DNA from: Liolophura sinensis
Lineage: Eukaryota > Mollusca > Polyplacophora > Chitonida > Chitonidae
Assembly (NCBI RefSeq): GCF_032854445.1
Contig: NC_088306.1
Location: 28,865,764-28,929,763 of the forward strand
DNA length: 64,000 nt
Direction: 5' to 3'
The translations under genes and the position numbers were made by a program. Position 1 is the stretch's first letter. The number at the start of each line of letters is the position of its first letter. The notes under the pieces were generated by a model. That model saw nothing but the letters and a program-made list of their open reading frames with translations, ran no database searches and was not told where the DNA came from. This document shows, in pieces, positions 34,326-46,491 of this stretch.

Positions 34326-35380
34326 TCAATAGGAAAACCAATCAATATCACGTGTGGTCACCCCTTTCTTCAATGCATGCAAAAACTCTCCGTCGCATAG
34401 AAAAGTCAGTCGTCTGATGAGATGAAGTGGGCTTCGTTGGCATTCATCTTGCAGAGCGAACGCCAGTTCTTGTCGATTGGCTGCAAGGTGTGGCCGTGGT
34501 CTTTTTCGACGACCTATGATATCCCAAAGGTAGAGTATATGGAGGACATATCCGCGGAACGTGCAGGCCACGGCAAGAAGACGTCTTCGGCGTTCAGAAA
34601 GTTCTGGGCAACTCAAGCTGTATGGGGTCTGGCGTTGTCTTGCCGGTACAGGGACATCACGTGGCTGCTATTGAAGGAATGGCAGGACAACAGAAACGTA
34701 GAATTCCATCCACTTAACGTTGAACTGTTAGGTTTCCATAGATGATGATCAATCGTGTCCGTTCCTTTCCATAAATTTCACCCCACACCATCCCGCTGCC
34801 CGCCACCAAACGGTACCACCTTCTAGACGCATGATGCAGCGTTCGTTCGCGTCTTCGACAGTACACATCGCTGTCTGTCATTGGCTCGGAAGATGCAGAA
34901 GCGGCTTTCATATGTGAAAACAACATGTTGCCAATCACGTCGCTGCAGCGGCGTACAATTCGAACCCCATCGCTAGCTCTGTCGACGATGTTTGGCTACA
35001 ACTGCCCTCTGAAATGGTCGATAGGCCCTAATTCCGTGAGTCACGAGTCTCCTGGACACGGTCTGCCGACTGACCAGGTGACCTAAGGCACTGATTGACG
35101 ATGACGTTACTGTCAGAAAAAGGTTCCTCAGGTGTAAGGTGCGCATGTATCCGTCTTGTCTTAGGCGTAGTTACCCTAGGCCTACCTGTTTTTGGCCGGT
35201 CCGATGTCTGCCCTGTCTGCTGTATCGTTGCATTAAGTTTGATATAGTTACACGAGAGCAGCCGAAGGTCCTTGCAATGTGGGCGGACCCCATACAGCTC
35301 GAGTTGCCCTCTCGCGTTGTTCTGGGGTGAATCGAGGCATTACTTTGGTGGTTTTTAGTCAGTGTGCAAGTCCAACTCAC
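34326..35380 (-). pseudogene. Tc1/mariner-family transposase pseudogene
   Basis: The N-terminal helix-turn-helix is clear near 35,310-35,200 (AHIARTFGCSRVTISNLMQR). Around 34,930-34,720 comes 'YCRRRERTLHH' and 'GSGMVWGEIYG', then the catalytic-region motif RQDNARPHTA near 34,645-34,615, and 'LWDIIGRRKRPRP' with 'NRQELAFALQDEC' toward 34,450. These segments are in different frames, so the gene is broken. Order and length (~1 kb) fit a DD34E-type Tc1 element. Terminal repeats are at most faint. Confidence 0.85.
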
Positions 35381-35399
35381 TATGTGTAAAGTTTTTATA

Positions 35400-35850
35400 G
35401 ACTTTCAACTTTCGTTGTCTCCAAAAAAAATTCGTGTGGGCGTATATGACGCTTGTCGCACATGGCAATATGCTTGCTACAATGTTTCCCTACAATAAAT
35501 TGGCATTAATTTGCTGAAAAGGCGGGTTAAATTTAACTCACGGAGTTACTTTTGGCCGTCAGTTTTATATACTAACAATACTCAGCTGATGTTCGGCTCT
35601 TCTGTTCTGTTTTTTGGTGCAATCTTGGAAGTTAACATCGCATCGAATTCCTTTCATCGCCTATACACATATTTAGATCTACAGTCACAAAATGGCCGAA
35701 ATATTGCATATCTGTACTGCCTTTCACCCAGCATAATTCATAAATTTATTGAATAATTAATTAAATTATCCATTCATTCTTCAGCCTTTATCTCATTACC
35801 AACATAAATCTTACTCGCGATGATTTCCAAGCAATGATATCTGTTAAAAA
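35400..35850. other. Intergenic DNA
   Basis: AT-rich. One 81-codon plus frame (35511-35756) lacks any recognisable feature. Confidence 0.5.
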
Positions 35851-35851
35851 C

Positions 35852-36211
35852 GACGTGCTAATGTATGACGAAATACGGTATGGACGCTCCACTTATGACG
35901 TGCAAATGTGTGACGAAATACGTCAAGGGCACTTCACTCATGACGTGCAAATGTATGACGAAATACGATCTGTACACTTCACTCATGACGTGCAGATGTA
36001 TGACGAAATACGATCTGGACACTTCACTCATGACGTGCAAATGTATGACGAAATACGATCTGGACGCTCCACTCACGACGTGCAAATGTATGACGAAATA
36101 CGATCTGAACACTCCATTCATGACGTGCAAATGTATGACGAAATACAATCTTGACAGTTAGCTCATGACGTGCAAATGTATGACGAAATAAGGTATGGAC
36201 GCTCCACTCAT
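35852..36211 (+). repeat. 45-bp tandem repeat, 8 units, with TGACG sites
   Basis: Units start at 35852, 35897, 35942, 35987, 36032, 36077, 36122 and 36167. The common core is 'tgacgtgcaaatgtatgacg' followed by 'aaatacgatctggac'. Every unit holds two TGACG half-sites, and most carry TGCAAAT immediately after the first. A plus frame with ATG (35834-36154) reads a 15-residue repeat (VQMYDEIRSG), but the minus strand is open too because the unit is a multiple of three. Confidence 0.9.
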
Positions 36212-36987
36212 GAGTTAGGTTTTTTTCCCATCGTAATTAGGTCATTGAATTGGAAGCTCAGTTTTTAACTCTGTATAATCTGACTAATCTATGAAACTGA
36301 ACACAAAATATTGGTGTGTTGCCTGAGGTGATTTGGAGCCGCTGGCTTCAGCCAAGGAAGTCACCATTCCAAATGACCACGTGGCTTCACTTGGTGTGTG
36401 CGAGGTGGAGTCAGTTGCCATAACATACACCACGGCTACGTTACTACCTGGAGAATATCCCCATGCTTCTATTGTAAAACAAAATACTCAAATAAGGTGT
36501 TAAAAGTAATAAAGAAAGTAAACAGAATTAAAGACGTACAGCATAGAGAGTAAATCCAGAGCACTGAGTACGATAGCTGGCAGGTGTTCACCACTAACCA
36601 GTCAAATACCGCCTTTTGTCAGTTTTTCCCGCCAGGGTGTTATTCTAACTGTCCATGTAAATACAAAAAATAGTATGAAATTACAAGCCATCTACCACGA
36701 TGCCTCAAGCAGAACTAAGTAAAAAAAAAGTGCGGTGATGTTAAGTGTAATTTACTAGACGGCGCACGTCAAGAATTAATCAAAATTTTGTCATTACATT
36801 AACATACAATAACAAAATAAGTCGCTTTTACATATCTCTATACATACTTCCATACCTGTTGTAAGAAGTAAAAAGCTGCATCGAAAATCTTTCAGGTTGT
36901 GACCTTTTGTAAAAGCCATTTAGGATGTATCTAACTATGCCGCCTTCCCACAAGACACAGCATATGGAACACACATCTAACGACTGC
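36212..36987. other. Intergenic DNA
   Basis: No gene or clear repeat recognised. AT-rich apart from a GC-richer patch near 36,320-36,420. Confidence 0.5.
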
Positions 36988-37365
36988 ACCGCCCCGTTTA
37001 GCACAGTTGGTAGAGCGTCCGCTTCGGGACGGTAGATCCAGGATCAATCCTTGATCGAGTCACACCTAAGATTTTAAAAGAGTACGTTGTAACTTCCTCG
37101 CTTGGCGTTCAGCATGAAGGGGATAGTAGAACGATTGGTTGACCCGTTTCAGTATAAAGGCTCATTAAAGGCTTACTTGCCTTCGGTAAGTCGTCTCAGT
37201 GAAGCAGCACTAAATAAAAGAGCGGTGGAAATCCGTCCTGCAACAAGGAGGCACATTACACATACATGCACCCTAATGATTCCTCGTCGTCATATGTCTG
37301 AAAAATTATTAAGTTCGACGTTAAAAGAAGCATACATGCATATACATGCTCTATGAATGATTTCA
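36988..37365 (+). mobile_element. tRNA-derived SINE, second family, near full length
   Basis: The head 'tagcacagttggtagagcgt' is an A-box and 'ggatcaatccttgatcgag' is a degenerate B-box. The body 'cgcttggcgttcagcatgaa' and 'aacaaggaggcacattacac' is followed by 'gttcgacgttaaaagaagca'. Relatives lie at 46,492-46,745 (plus) and 51,236-51,575 (minus). Confidence 0.85.
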
Positions 37366-37499
37366 GTCAGTTGATATGGAACTATTATTTCCCTCACGCA
37401 ATATTGACTTATTCAGCTATTGAGAGGTGTGGTTAAAACAACAAACACACGAGGAGTTGTACCAGTCTATATATGGTGTTATTAAAATCATAATAGAGC

Positions 37500-37662
37500 C
37501 CAGGGGAAACCCACGACCATCCGCAGGTTGCTAAAAAGACCTTCCCACTTACGGCCTGAGAGGAAGCCAGCATGAGCTCGACTTGAACTCACAGCGACCG
37601 CATTGGTGAGAGTCTCCTGGGTCATTACGCTGCGCTAACCGACTGAGCCACGGAGGCCCCCG
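37500..37662 (-). mobile_element. tRNA-derived SINE, first family, 3'-truncated
   Basis: Minus-strand copy with A-box (end at 'gactgagccacggaggcccc') and B-box. The 3' tail is missing. Confidence 0.8.
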
Positions 37663-37749
37663 AATGATATTAAACAGCTACTTTTTCCATCATCACATAA
37701 AATACACACCAAACCTCGTAAGAGGACTGTACAAGCACTGCCCACACTG

Positions 37750-39215
37750 GCTACACATTATTTGGACAGTGGATGTGCTAGTGAGTACACATTATTTGGA
37801 CAGTAGATGTGCTGGTGATTATATATTATTTGGACAGTGCATGTGCGAGTGGGTATACAATAGTGGCACCGTAGATCCGCTAGTGAGTACACAATATTTG
37901 GACAGTTGATGTGCTAGTGAATACACATTATTTGGACAGTAAATGTGCTAGTGAGTGCACAATATTTGGACAGTGAATGGGCTAGTGAGTATGCATTATT
38001 TGGACAGTGGATGTGCTAGTGAGTGCACTTTATTTGGACAGTGGATGTGCTAGTGAGTATGCATTATTTGGACAGGGGATGGGCTAATGAGTACACAATT
38101 ATTTGCACAGGGATGCTTTATTTGGACAGTAAAATGTGCTAGTGAGTGCACAATATTTGGACAGTGGATGTGCCAGTGAGTATGGATTATTTGGACAGGG
38201 GATGTGCTAGTAAGTACACATTATTTGGACAGTGAATGGGCTAGTCAGTATGCATTATTTGCACAGTGGATGTGCTAGTGAGTGCACTTTATTTGGACAG
38301 GGGATGTGCTAGTGAGTATGCATTATTTGGACAGGGGATGGCCTAGTGAGTACACAATATTTGCACAGGGATGTGCTAGTGAGTGTGCTTTATTTGGACA
38401 GGGAAAGTGCTAGTGAGTGTGCTTTATTGGGACAGAGGATGTGATAGTGAGTACACATTATTTGGACTGTGGATGTGCTAGTAAGTATACATTATTTGGA
38501 CAGCGGTGGTGTTAGTAAGTATACATTATTTGGTAAGTGGATCCGCTAGTAAGTACACATGATTTGGACAGTGGATGTGCCTGTAAGTACACATTATTTG
38601 GACAGTGGGGTGTGCTAGTAAGTAGACATTATTTGGGCAGAGGATGTGCTGGTGATTATCCATTACTTCGATCGGGGATGAGTTAAAGGGTATACATCAC
38701 TTCGACAATGGATGCGCTAAAAAGTAAATATTTTTTGGACAGTGAATGCGCTGGTGAGTACACATCACTTGGACAGGAGATGTGCTGGTGAGTACACATT
38801 ATTTGGACAGGGGATGTGCTAGTAAGTATTTATTATTTAAACATAGGATGTGCTAGTGAGTTCACATTTTTTTGGACAATGGATGTGGTAATGAGTACAC
38901 ATTTTTTGGACAGTGGTGGTGTTAGTGAGTATACATTATTTGGACAGTGGATATGCTCGCGAGTACACATCTTTTGGACAGGGGATGTGATAGTGAGTAC
39001 ACATTATTTGGACAGTGGTGGTGTTAGTGAGTATACATTACTTGGACAGTGGATGCGCTAGTGAGTATACATCATTTGGACAGTGGATGTGCTAGTGAGT
39101 ACACATTATTTGGACAAGGGATGTGCTAGTGAGTTCACATTATTTGGACAGGGGATGTGCTTGTAAGTACACATTTTTTGGACAGTGGATGTGCTAGAGA
39201 GTACACACTATTTGC
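37750..39215. repeat. 34-bp minisatellite, roughly 40 units
   Basis: Unit close to 'tacacattatttggacagtg' plus 'gatgtgctagtgag'. Many point variants and a few indels give mixed frames. No internal non-repeat sequence. Confidence 0.92.
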
Positions 39216-41540
39216 GACGTGAAGTAAAATTACTGACAAAAAGATTGCAGCACGCAGATTAAAACCAGATCAGCGCCGACAGTGTGTTAGTTTGGCAAAC
39301 AGTCCCAAGTTTGCAGTCAAAATTTGGCAACTTGTCAATTTACCAAGTTAGGGCTCTAACTGTCTAATATATTGATATAAAAACACCTTGTTGTGGTAAA
39401 CCTAACGGTGGAATGTGTCAAAGCAACTCTGAGGGTAGTATAGAGTTCAGACTTGAGATAGTAAGCTGGTCCCGCGTTTCCAGTATGTTCATCCATGACG
39501 CCTGTTCCGAATATTCCAGACCACGGACAAAACAAAATGCAAAATTTCCCTTTATTTTATTGTAATACCTTTCTTTATTTTCCTTAATACCATATTTTAC
39601 GTTTCATACTCAATTTATATGTATCCTTTAGACAGAATTAGTTAAAACAAAATGGTGTGATTGTACTTGCAAAACCTATTTCTCTAGTTGCGCATGTGTC
39701 ACCTAGAAAAGATATTAGACTGACTGAAAGTAACTGGTAGTAACTGAGACTAACTACCTGTTGCCTTCGGTCTCCAGCTAGTGCACATGACACATCGCGC
39801 ATCGATGCCTCGAAACAGACATTCGTATGCCAGTCGTCAACCAAATGGACCATGACCAATAGGTATCAACGTGTTCACATATTCTGCAACTTTGCAGCTC
39901 TTGCCTACACTCTAAAGTTATTCCAATGTTCTTGTAATCATTTGTGACCAGTAACGACATCTAGTGGCGAACACGGAAACCTTCAGGTGTCTGAAAGGCC
40001 AGACACGCATTTATAAATGTATACCTAACTAATGACTTATGACTAGTCATTACGTATGACTTATGACGTATGACTATACCCTCAGTTACCCTTTACATAC
40101 GAGAAAAGTTTAAGGCGTTTGCTAAGGCCTAGAAGTGCTTAAATGTGACTTCCCTCAGACCACGAGAACGTGATTTCCTCCAGACCACGACAACCAATGT
40201 TTAACATGCTGTCCTGGGCAGCTTTAAAACGTGTAATTAAAGCACATTGGCTTACTTCTGTCACCGTTTGGTTTCCTTGCACAGGTGCTTTTACATGTCT
40301 TCCTTATGAGGGGACTCGTTCACTCCGTGTATACTCCCTCTCCACAAGGTGGATAACAGTTAGGTAACCCCTTGACTCCTCACGCGTCACCAAGAGAAAC
40401 ACCAACACTCCAGAATACAGTTCCATGTTGTATTTACATATCCAAGTAGTTTCCAGATGTGTATACATACTGATGGGCGCATTAAGGATGCTTGATGCGC
40501 GTGGTAAAAATCTGTAAGAGAGGAAAAGGGAATGACATAATAGCCCGTCACTTAGCGGGAAAATAATGTATGAGATTCACATACATGTATAATATGCAAG
40601 AGTAATCTTAACTACACAACTGCACGTTTGGTCAACACGAGTAGTTTCCCTTGTTTCTTATAAACTTGTACGTGACGTCTTTGACAGCAATTACCGTTAT
40701 ATATTTAAAATAATTGCCATTATTTCCCGGCTTAAAACATGTGTGAAATATAAGCAATCGGCTTTATGAAGAACTATTTGGCTAAATGAACAAAATGATA
40801 GCATTGCTGAATGTAATTCAGGGGATAAAAAACCCACTGTGCGAAGCATGTGTGTAAGGCTTAAGGAACTTTGCACAATGAAATAACTAACAACACATTG
40901 TCTTATGCAATTTAAAGACACTCGAAATATAAAAGATAACATCACGGTGGATAGTTTAGCCACAACTCATACTGTGGATAGCTCCGGGAACAGAATTTAA
41001 CGTTGAAAGTCAACAGTTCCACAGGTGTAGCTGCATTCTGTGTTTGATGATGGGTTGACAAAAGTACCTCTAAAAGTGGAGAGCGTCACCAAACAGGCAC
41101 ACATACAATAATGTTCCAAACTGTAGTGTGCTACAGAAGACGATTGGATATGTATGTTCCCTCTTTGTCTCTTCTTGGTTTGTCTGGTAGGGCTTATGTG
41201 ACAGCCTCCCAGTCCCTTTACTTGGGCAATACCACACGGGTTTATCAGAGGGTCACTTTGGATTTAAGAAGGACTGAGAGTGTCCCTTTGAGATACATTC
41301 CTTTGAGACATAAAGCCTAGCTGTCTACCAAGTAAATGTTATACTGGGGATTTCTCAGATACGGCCAGATCCTACTTTCTTCCGGTGCTTGTATCTTTAA
41401 TTTAACCTTGGGTCGTTGAGCTCGGATAAGGAGACATAGGGTTAAGCTTCGGCAATCTGGCCGCATACCAAAGGGGTACCAGGCAGCTGAACTACACATG
41501 TTTTTACCGGCAAGAGACTTCACCCAACAGACAAACAAAC
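39216..41540. other. Intergenic DNA without recognised genes
   Basis: Includes an R-like fragment near 39,800 ('cgaaacagacattcgtatgc') and short palindromic 'tgacttatgacgtatgac' repeats near 40,040-40,075. No domain-bearing frame. Confidence 0.5.
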
Positions 41541-41541
41541 G

Positions 41542-41718
41542 ATGGCAGCAGTGACGGAGATGCCCGCAGAGAAAGACAACACTGAGGCGAGTGATAATGG
41601 CGATGAGGGCAAAGAGGGAGCCAGGTCGAAACAACTTCTAAAGGCGGAAACTGTACCTGAACTTCAGGCGGACCAAGTACTTGAAACCATGAGATCGAGA
41701 CTTGCAGTTAGAAGATGA
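41542..41718 (+). CDS. Possible small acidic protein or first-exon fragment (58 aa), doubtful
   Basis: An ATG in good context (gATGG) opens 58 codons beginning MAAVTEMPAEKDNTEASDNG, rich in Glu/Asp and Lys and ending TGA. The N-terminal composition is unlike the repeat translations elsewhere in the window. No domain, splice signals or neighbours support it, and the region downstream to 42,300 looks like decayed coding sequence without recognisable homology. It could be chance or a fragment of a dead gene. Confidence 0.2.
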   Translation: MAAVTEMPAEKDNTEASDNGDEGKEGARSKQLLKAETVPELQADQVLETMRSRLAVRR

Positions 41719-41719
41719 T

Positions 41720-42900
41720 CTGTCTGTCCCGGAATCAGTCTTACTATACCGCCATGTAAAGATTTAAACTGCTAACTCGGTATCAGGAAGGAAGATTCGA
41801 AGTCGGCACAGAAAGACGAAAAAGTCTGTGTTTGGTTTTGTCCGACCTATCAACGAAATCAATGTAATGCTACCGTCCCATGCAGCGCTTACATTAGGGT
41901 CCAAACTAGACAAGTAAAATATGTCCGCACCATCTTCTGACAAAAAATTAAGAAATCGCATGCAGAATGTGACTGTTTGGCCAAATTGTGCTACCAAATT
42001 ACTATATTCAATCATTCTTGAAAGCCGGCAGCAGAAATCTTGTGCCAGAGTATATGAAGTCTACATTTTCTAGTTATGTTTGCAGTTTTCAGACCGACCT
42101 GAAGGTGTCGGGCGGTGGTAACCTTGTTGCACTGGTCGATGAAAATATTATAAGCACGGAAAGAGACGACTCATTTCGGGCTTACAACTATGTTGGCAAT
42201 CTGTTTAGAAAACACTGTATTGTGAATGTCAGTATGGAAGGAAATTGCCTCACTTTTGTACTTGATAGTAATTGTTATTATTCTGATTCCTAATTTCAGG
42301 AGGAATTGTCCCCTGTCGGTAATATTAACAAGGTTACCAAGACTAGTTATGAAGTCAGTGGAGGAAGTTAGACAGGTTTTGTCATTCTCACAGAGATATG
42401 CTTATTGAAGACATTCCTATGTCTATTGGTAACAAAACATCAAAAGACACCTCACCAAAGACTGCTTCCTGACCCATAGGGCTTGCTTTTTTGTATAAGC
42501 GAAAAATTCCTGTAACATGGCGTCAGGCAACATTTAGATCAATGTTGGGTTAACGGTGTTCGTTTACATGTGGCACTTTGTATATTCTGAACCCGCCGAT
42601 AGATATGTATATAAATATGTACGTATGCTACAAATTCCGTAAGGGACAGGATCTTCCTGGACCCCTGTCCACGTGGCCTTGGTGACGAAATGTTCGTTCG
42701 TTACTCGTCATAGATCGCTGGCACATCCCAGCCACTGGTGTCTGAAGGCTAAAACTTGACCCTTATGGCACCAATGATAACATTCGTGAATGTTATAGAG
42801 GTTTATAAAGAATAAATATAAATAAATATACTAAAGTCTCTATTTATGCCATTTGACTTAGAATGTAACCCCTCTGAAATAAAAGCTTATGTTGATATTT
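41720..42900. other. Intergenic or decayed coding DNA, unidentified
   Basis: A plus frame of 101 codons at 41988-42293 has ordinary protein-like composition but no recognised domain. I do not call it a gene. Confidence 0.4.
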
Positions 42901-43379
42901 CTTCTTGTAGAACTTCCATCATGGGTGGAAAACCAACTTTACTACAGATGATTAGCCTCCATGTTAATTGCAATGGCAGTGGAAAGTTAGTCTCCAGATT
43001 TAAGCTATTTATGCACTGTTTTATTTCAACAATGACCAGTTTAACCAGGCAGCAGCTTCGAGTGCGCATCGGTTCGTATGCACAAATGGCCCATATGGTA
43101 GACAAACAAATGTGTTTTCTGTGTAATTTATGCATTTACTAGACTATTGTGGCCTTAGGGAACAGCTTTGTGTTCAGTTCAGTTCCAATTCTTCCAATTC
43201 AGTATATATCGAATCGTTTCGATTTGAAATTATACTGAAGTCACATTCAGAGTATATAAGCCTGGTTAATGCCCTGTATCACACTCTTTTCGTTCTGGAA
43301 CGATTGTACTGTTGTTTTTGTCCGCAGCTGCTTTTTATGCCGTCTGTTCACATTTACATCATATAAACAGAATTCCAAC

Positions 43380-43460
43380 GGGAGCCTCACTGGCTCAGTT
43401 TGGCTTGCTTGTCATAAGACCCTTGATTAAGAAAGTCATGTGTTTAAATTACGGTTGCGG
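43380..43460 (+). mobile_element. tRNA-like SINE head fragment
   Basis: 'cctcactggctcagtttggc' and 'gattaagaaagtcatgtgtt' resemble A- and B-box parts. A related minus fragment lies near 50,080-50,150. It is short and degraded. Confidence 0.4.
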
Positions 43461-43734
43461 TTATAAGCCATTCCCTACTTTTATCGCTTATACACATGTA
43501 TTACTTATTTCTCAACTAACCCCTTTTCATCTAAATGGTATCCCTTGCAATGACTTGTGGATAAAGGAGAGCTTTACGCGGGAATGGTTTAGCCTTCATT
43601 CCACGTTATCATTTAGGCAGAATGTGCCCCCCAGCTGTCTTCATATTATCCTTAGTCTACATACTTTATTGCACATTGATTGCTGCATACAATCACAGAA
43701 TCAACCCGATGAAATATTTCATTCATAGATCTAT

Positions 43735-43985
43735 GCATCGAAACAGACATTCGTATACAAGCTGTCAACCAAGGTCAATAATCGCAAGGCCAATCCCCAC
43801 AACGACGTGTAACACCGACCACCAAAGAACTATAAACTATAAAGTATATAAAGTTCGAAAATAGGACGAAATCATGCAAAGAGAAACAGTCAACAGTTCT
43901 CAATGATGTTGGAAACACGCAAGGTATGTTGAAGGCGACTGAGTGAATCAGTATTCTAATCGCGTACCACGCTTGACTATCAGCT
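43735..43985 (+). repeat. Dispersed repeat R, copy 2
   Basis: Begins near 'tcgaaacagacattcgtata' and ends near 'gtgaatcagtattctaatcg'. It is located within the former intron of pseudogene P4 and absent from the same intron of P1 and P3, so it arrived by insertion. Confidence 0.7.
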
Positions 43986-43994
43986 GTCAATAAC

Positions 43995-44150
43995 GAAATT
44001 GAAGGGAGTAGGCCTACAGACATCAGAACTGGAAGGAGTAGGCCTACAGACATCAGAACAGGGGGGAGTAGACCTACAGACATCAGAACTGGAGGGAGTA
44101 AACCTACAGACATCAGAACTGGAGGGAGTATTCCTACAGACACGCAAACT
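43995..44150 (+). repeat. 30-bp tandem repeat, 5 units
   Basis: Unit 'ggagtaggcctacagacatc' plus 'agaactggag'. P1 and P3 have a single unit at the equivalent intron position (around 18,470 and 56,110), so it expanded only in this copy. The apparent 10-residue repeat peptide is incidental. Confidence 0.85.
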
Positions 44151-44559
44151 AACATCTGATGGCTTCTCCCAATTCAAGAACGTTTTCATGTTATACAGGC
44201 AGAAGACCACTGACATGCAGCAAAGTAATGACAAGGAAAGTGATGGAGCCAGCGAAAGTGAGACACGCAAGTGTTTCTCTCTGTGCCTATAAACCTGTCT
44301 GTTTGCCTGCATGCCTGCTGTAGAACAGAGAGTTTTAGGGGTGAGGGGGGTAATCACAGTTCCTGCTAATTTGCGCGCGTGTAGACTATGCTCGGAAAAA
44401 AAACTCTGAACGTGTCATCTTGTGTTTGTAAAATGGTTTCATTTGTGGTTCTATTCCTGCAATTTGGGTTAAATTTGTATGGAATTCCTATTCCTTCATA
44501 TATTAATTGTTTTTCAGTGTTCCAATACCAACCAAATGAATAAATAAATGAATGAATTA

Positions 44560-46490
44560 CAGGTATAGTGCGGCGATCAGATTGGTTTATTTTAACCTAT
44601 TGTTTATTTCCTTAGTTGTCATTCAGCGTAACGTTCGCAATTATTTTACTTATGTACCCCATCCTTCACCCTGGGCGAGATTGGTCGCATGTTCGAATCA
44701 AGCAGTTGCTGGTTTGGTACTAATTTTAAATCAGGACAATCAGGCAAAGTGAACATGGTAAATGCGTGAATGAATGAAAGAATGGTGTAAAGGTCGGTGA
44801 ATTACCCTTAACACCATGGTTTTCACCCTCAACAAAGTAGTTTCCAGTAAACACCGTGTAATCCCCTTGAACAGCGCGGTTTCGCCTTAACACCGTGGTT
44901 TCCGCCACCCATCCATCTAACCGCTTACATTGTACCATCTGTACCCATTATTTTAATGGCCAGCAGAAAGGAAAATGCACAAATGAAAATAAACCTTTCT
45001 CACGCGGCGGCCATGTTTGAACGCAAGCGAGGCTCGGTCACTTCCGGTTTTCGCTATTTCCTAAAGTTTCATCGCGCGGTTAAATTCAGTCATATTATAT
45101 TCTCCAACTTTCTCATCATGATCGCATCGACGAGTTTAAAACACCTTCCTTTTATAAAAGGCATCAATATCGAAGCATGGGTCGTTTCTTGAAAGATTCC
45201 CAGGCAGCAGTCGAAAAGAGGATACGGCAATTTTGTCGTCCATGATGTTGAACGTACCCGTTTTATTTAGTTAAATTTTATTTATTTCACTAATCATAAT
45301 TTTACACGAAGCTCACTTTTCGGCCCATGTATGTTTTGCTGATTTTCCCAAGATTTAAAGTCCTTGAATCTAATGTGGAATATCTGTGTATTCGTCTGAC
45401 AATTTTAGTAGCATTTAACTACTGCCACAGTATTAAACATGTATTTTAACCCATTTCTATTTGGTGCTTTATTGTTTGTTTTCATAGGCATAGAAGCCAA
45501 GCGTTTACTAAGTAACAGCTGACACCATTCGTCACTGCTCAACAGTAGAAATAAATATCATACGAAGACGTATGAATAAATTCAATACATATATGGTTGA
45601 GACGGGTAATCCAGACTGAAATAAAACACCCAATAGGTGAACACATTTCAGGAACAGTTTATTCAGCGTGCAACATGACAGAGAGTTCGTTATTCAGTTT
45701 TGTAATATACAGAAATAGATGTATATCAAAACAACGATACGGACTTGAATTAAATGCACATCGCACGCGCCTGTGCTATGTAATAAGTCGTTATCTCAAA
45801 TAATAGTCAATTAGACCACGACAACTGTGTACGTAAATAAACAATGAAATTTCTCCATCATATTACATTAAATAACAGACCCAAAAAATACCGCCATTGT
45901 CTCGCTAAATCTGTTGAAGGTATATAACATGAAGATCGTCCATGAAAACAACCATTCAAATTTTCTAGTATACAAATGAAAGCAACAAAATACTTGCAGA
46001 CTTCATCAAATTCGGTTAATCCAGTAAAATATCAATTCAGGGGGAACAACTCAAAAGACGTTACTCAACATCATGCTAGAACAGCGCTATATATCATTCA
46101 AATCACAGCACTACCCAAGTCATGTAAGGAATATGCTTAGCCAAGTCAAAGAATTTCAAGAATTACAAGAAAATAAAACACCACATTCTGTGAACTTCTC
46201 AGTCAAAAAACTCAATGAAAATATCTCCTATTTATGATAACAAAAACCCACAAATAACACTTAGCTCCAAAAAACACAAAGCACTCATTAACCTATCTAA
46301 AACAAGAGAGAAGGCTGCTGTGGAAATATAAAAATCGAGCCGATTTACTGAACGAAAAATATGCGTATAATGCACTGACTTTACACAAAATAAAATAAAA
46401 TGAAAAAAGCGAAATTACCTGAAGAGTAAATCTCCTGACATTTACTGTAAAAAATTTACAACTTTCTTACACTGCAGCAGTCAGCGACAA
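44560..46490. other. Intergenic DNA with a GC-rich promoter-like patch
   Basis: 44,790-44,920 holds degenerate 'ttaacaccgtggtttc' repeats. 45,000-45,060 is locally GC-rich and is annotated separately. The rest is AT-rich without a recognised gene. Confidence 0.5.
45006..45049 (-). promoter_or_regulatory. Candidate TATA-less promoter with ETS and YY1 motifs
   Basis: Read on the minus strand, AACCGGAAGT (ETS type, 45040-45049) is followed by AAACATGGCCGCC (YY1 type, 45006-45018) and then 'gcgtgagaaagg', which could be a donor site. This order is typical of TATA-less housekeeping promoters in animals. No downstream exon was recognised toward 44.9 kb, so it may be a relic or chance. Confidence 0.3.
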
Positions 46491-46491
46491 G

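Larger units (their letters stand above)
42911..44257 (+). pseudogene. Inverted, decayed peptide-precursor copy P4
   Basis: On the plus strand, 'cttcttgtag' followed by the 10-nt leader aacttccatc and ATG at 42921 match the signal-peptide exon, which begins MGGKPTLL. It then has an 11-nt deficit and its donor is changed from 'ggtaag' to 'ggaaag'. The acidic exon is recognisable at 44199-44257 after 'catgttatacag', with a one-base insertion (agaccactgac) and donor 'gtgaga'. The cationic exon is absent. An R repeat (43,735-43,985) sits between the two exons, and a 30-bp repeat fills 43,995-44,150. Confidence 0.75.

Noticed and set aside
35834-36154. 106-codon frame with a 15-residue repeat
   Set aside because: The 45-bp unit is a multiple of three and the opposite strand is open as well; no other gene features.
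36988-37100. Functional tRNA gene
   Set aside because: A- and B-box-like sequences are present but the body and tail are those of a SINE, and no cloverleaf can be completed.
37750-39215. CRISPR-like repeat array
   Set aside because: Direct repeats are contiguous 34-bp units without unique spacers, in a eukaryotic context, so it is a minisatellite.
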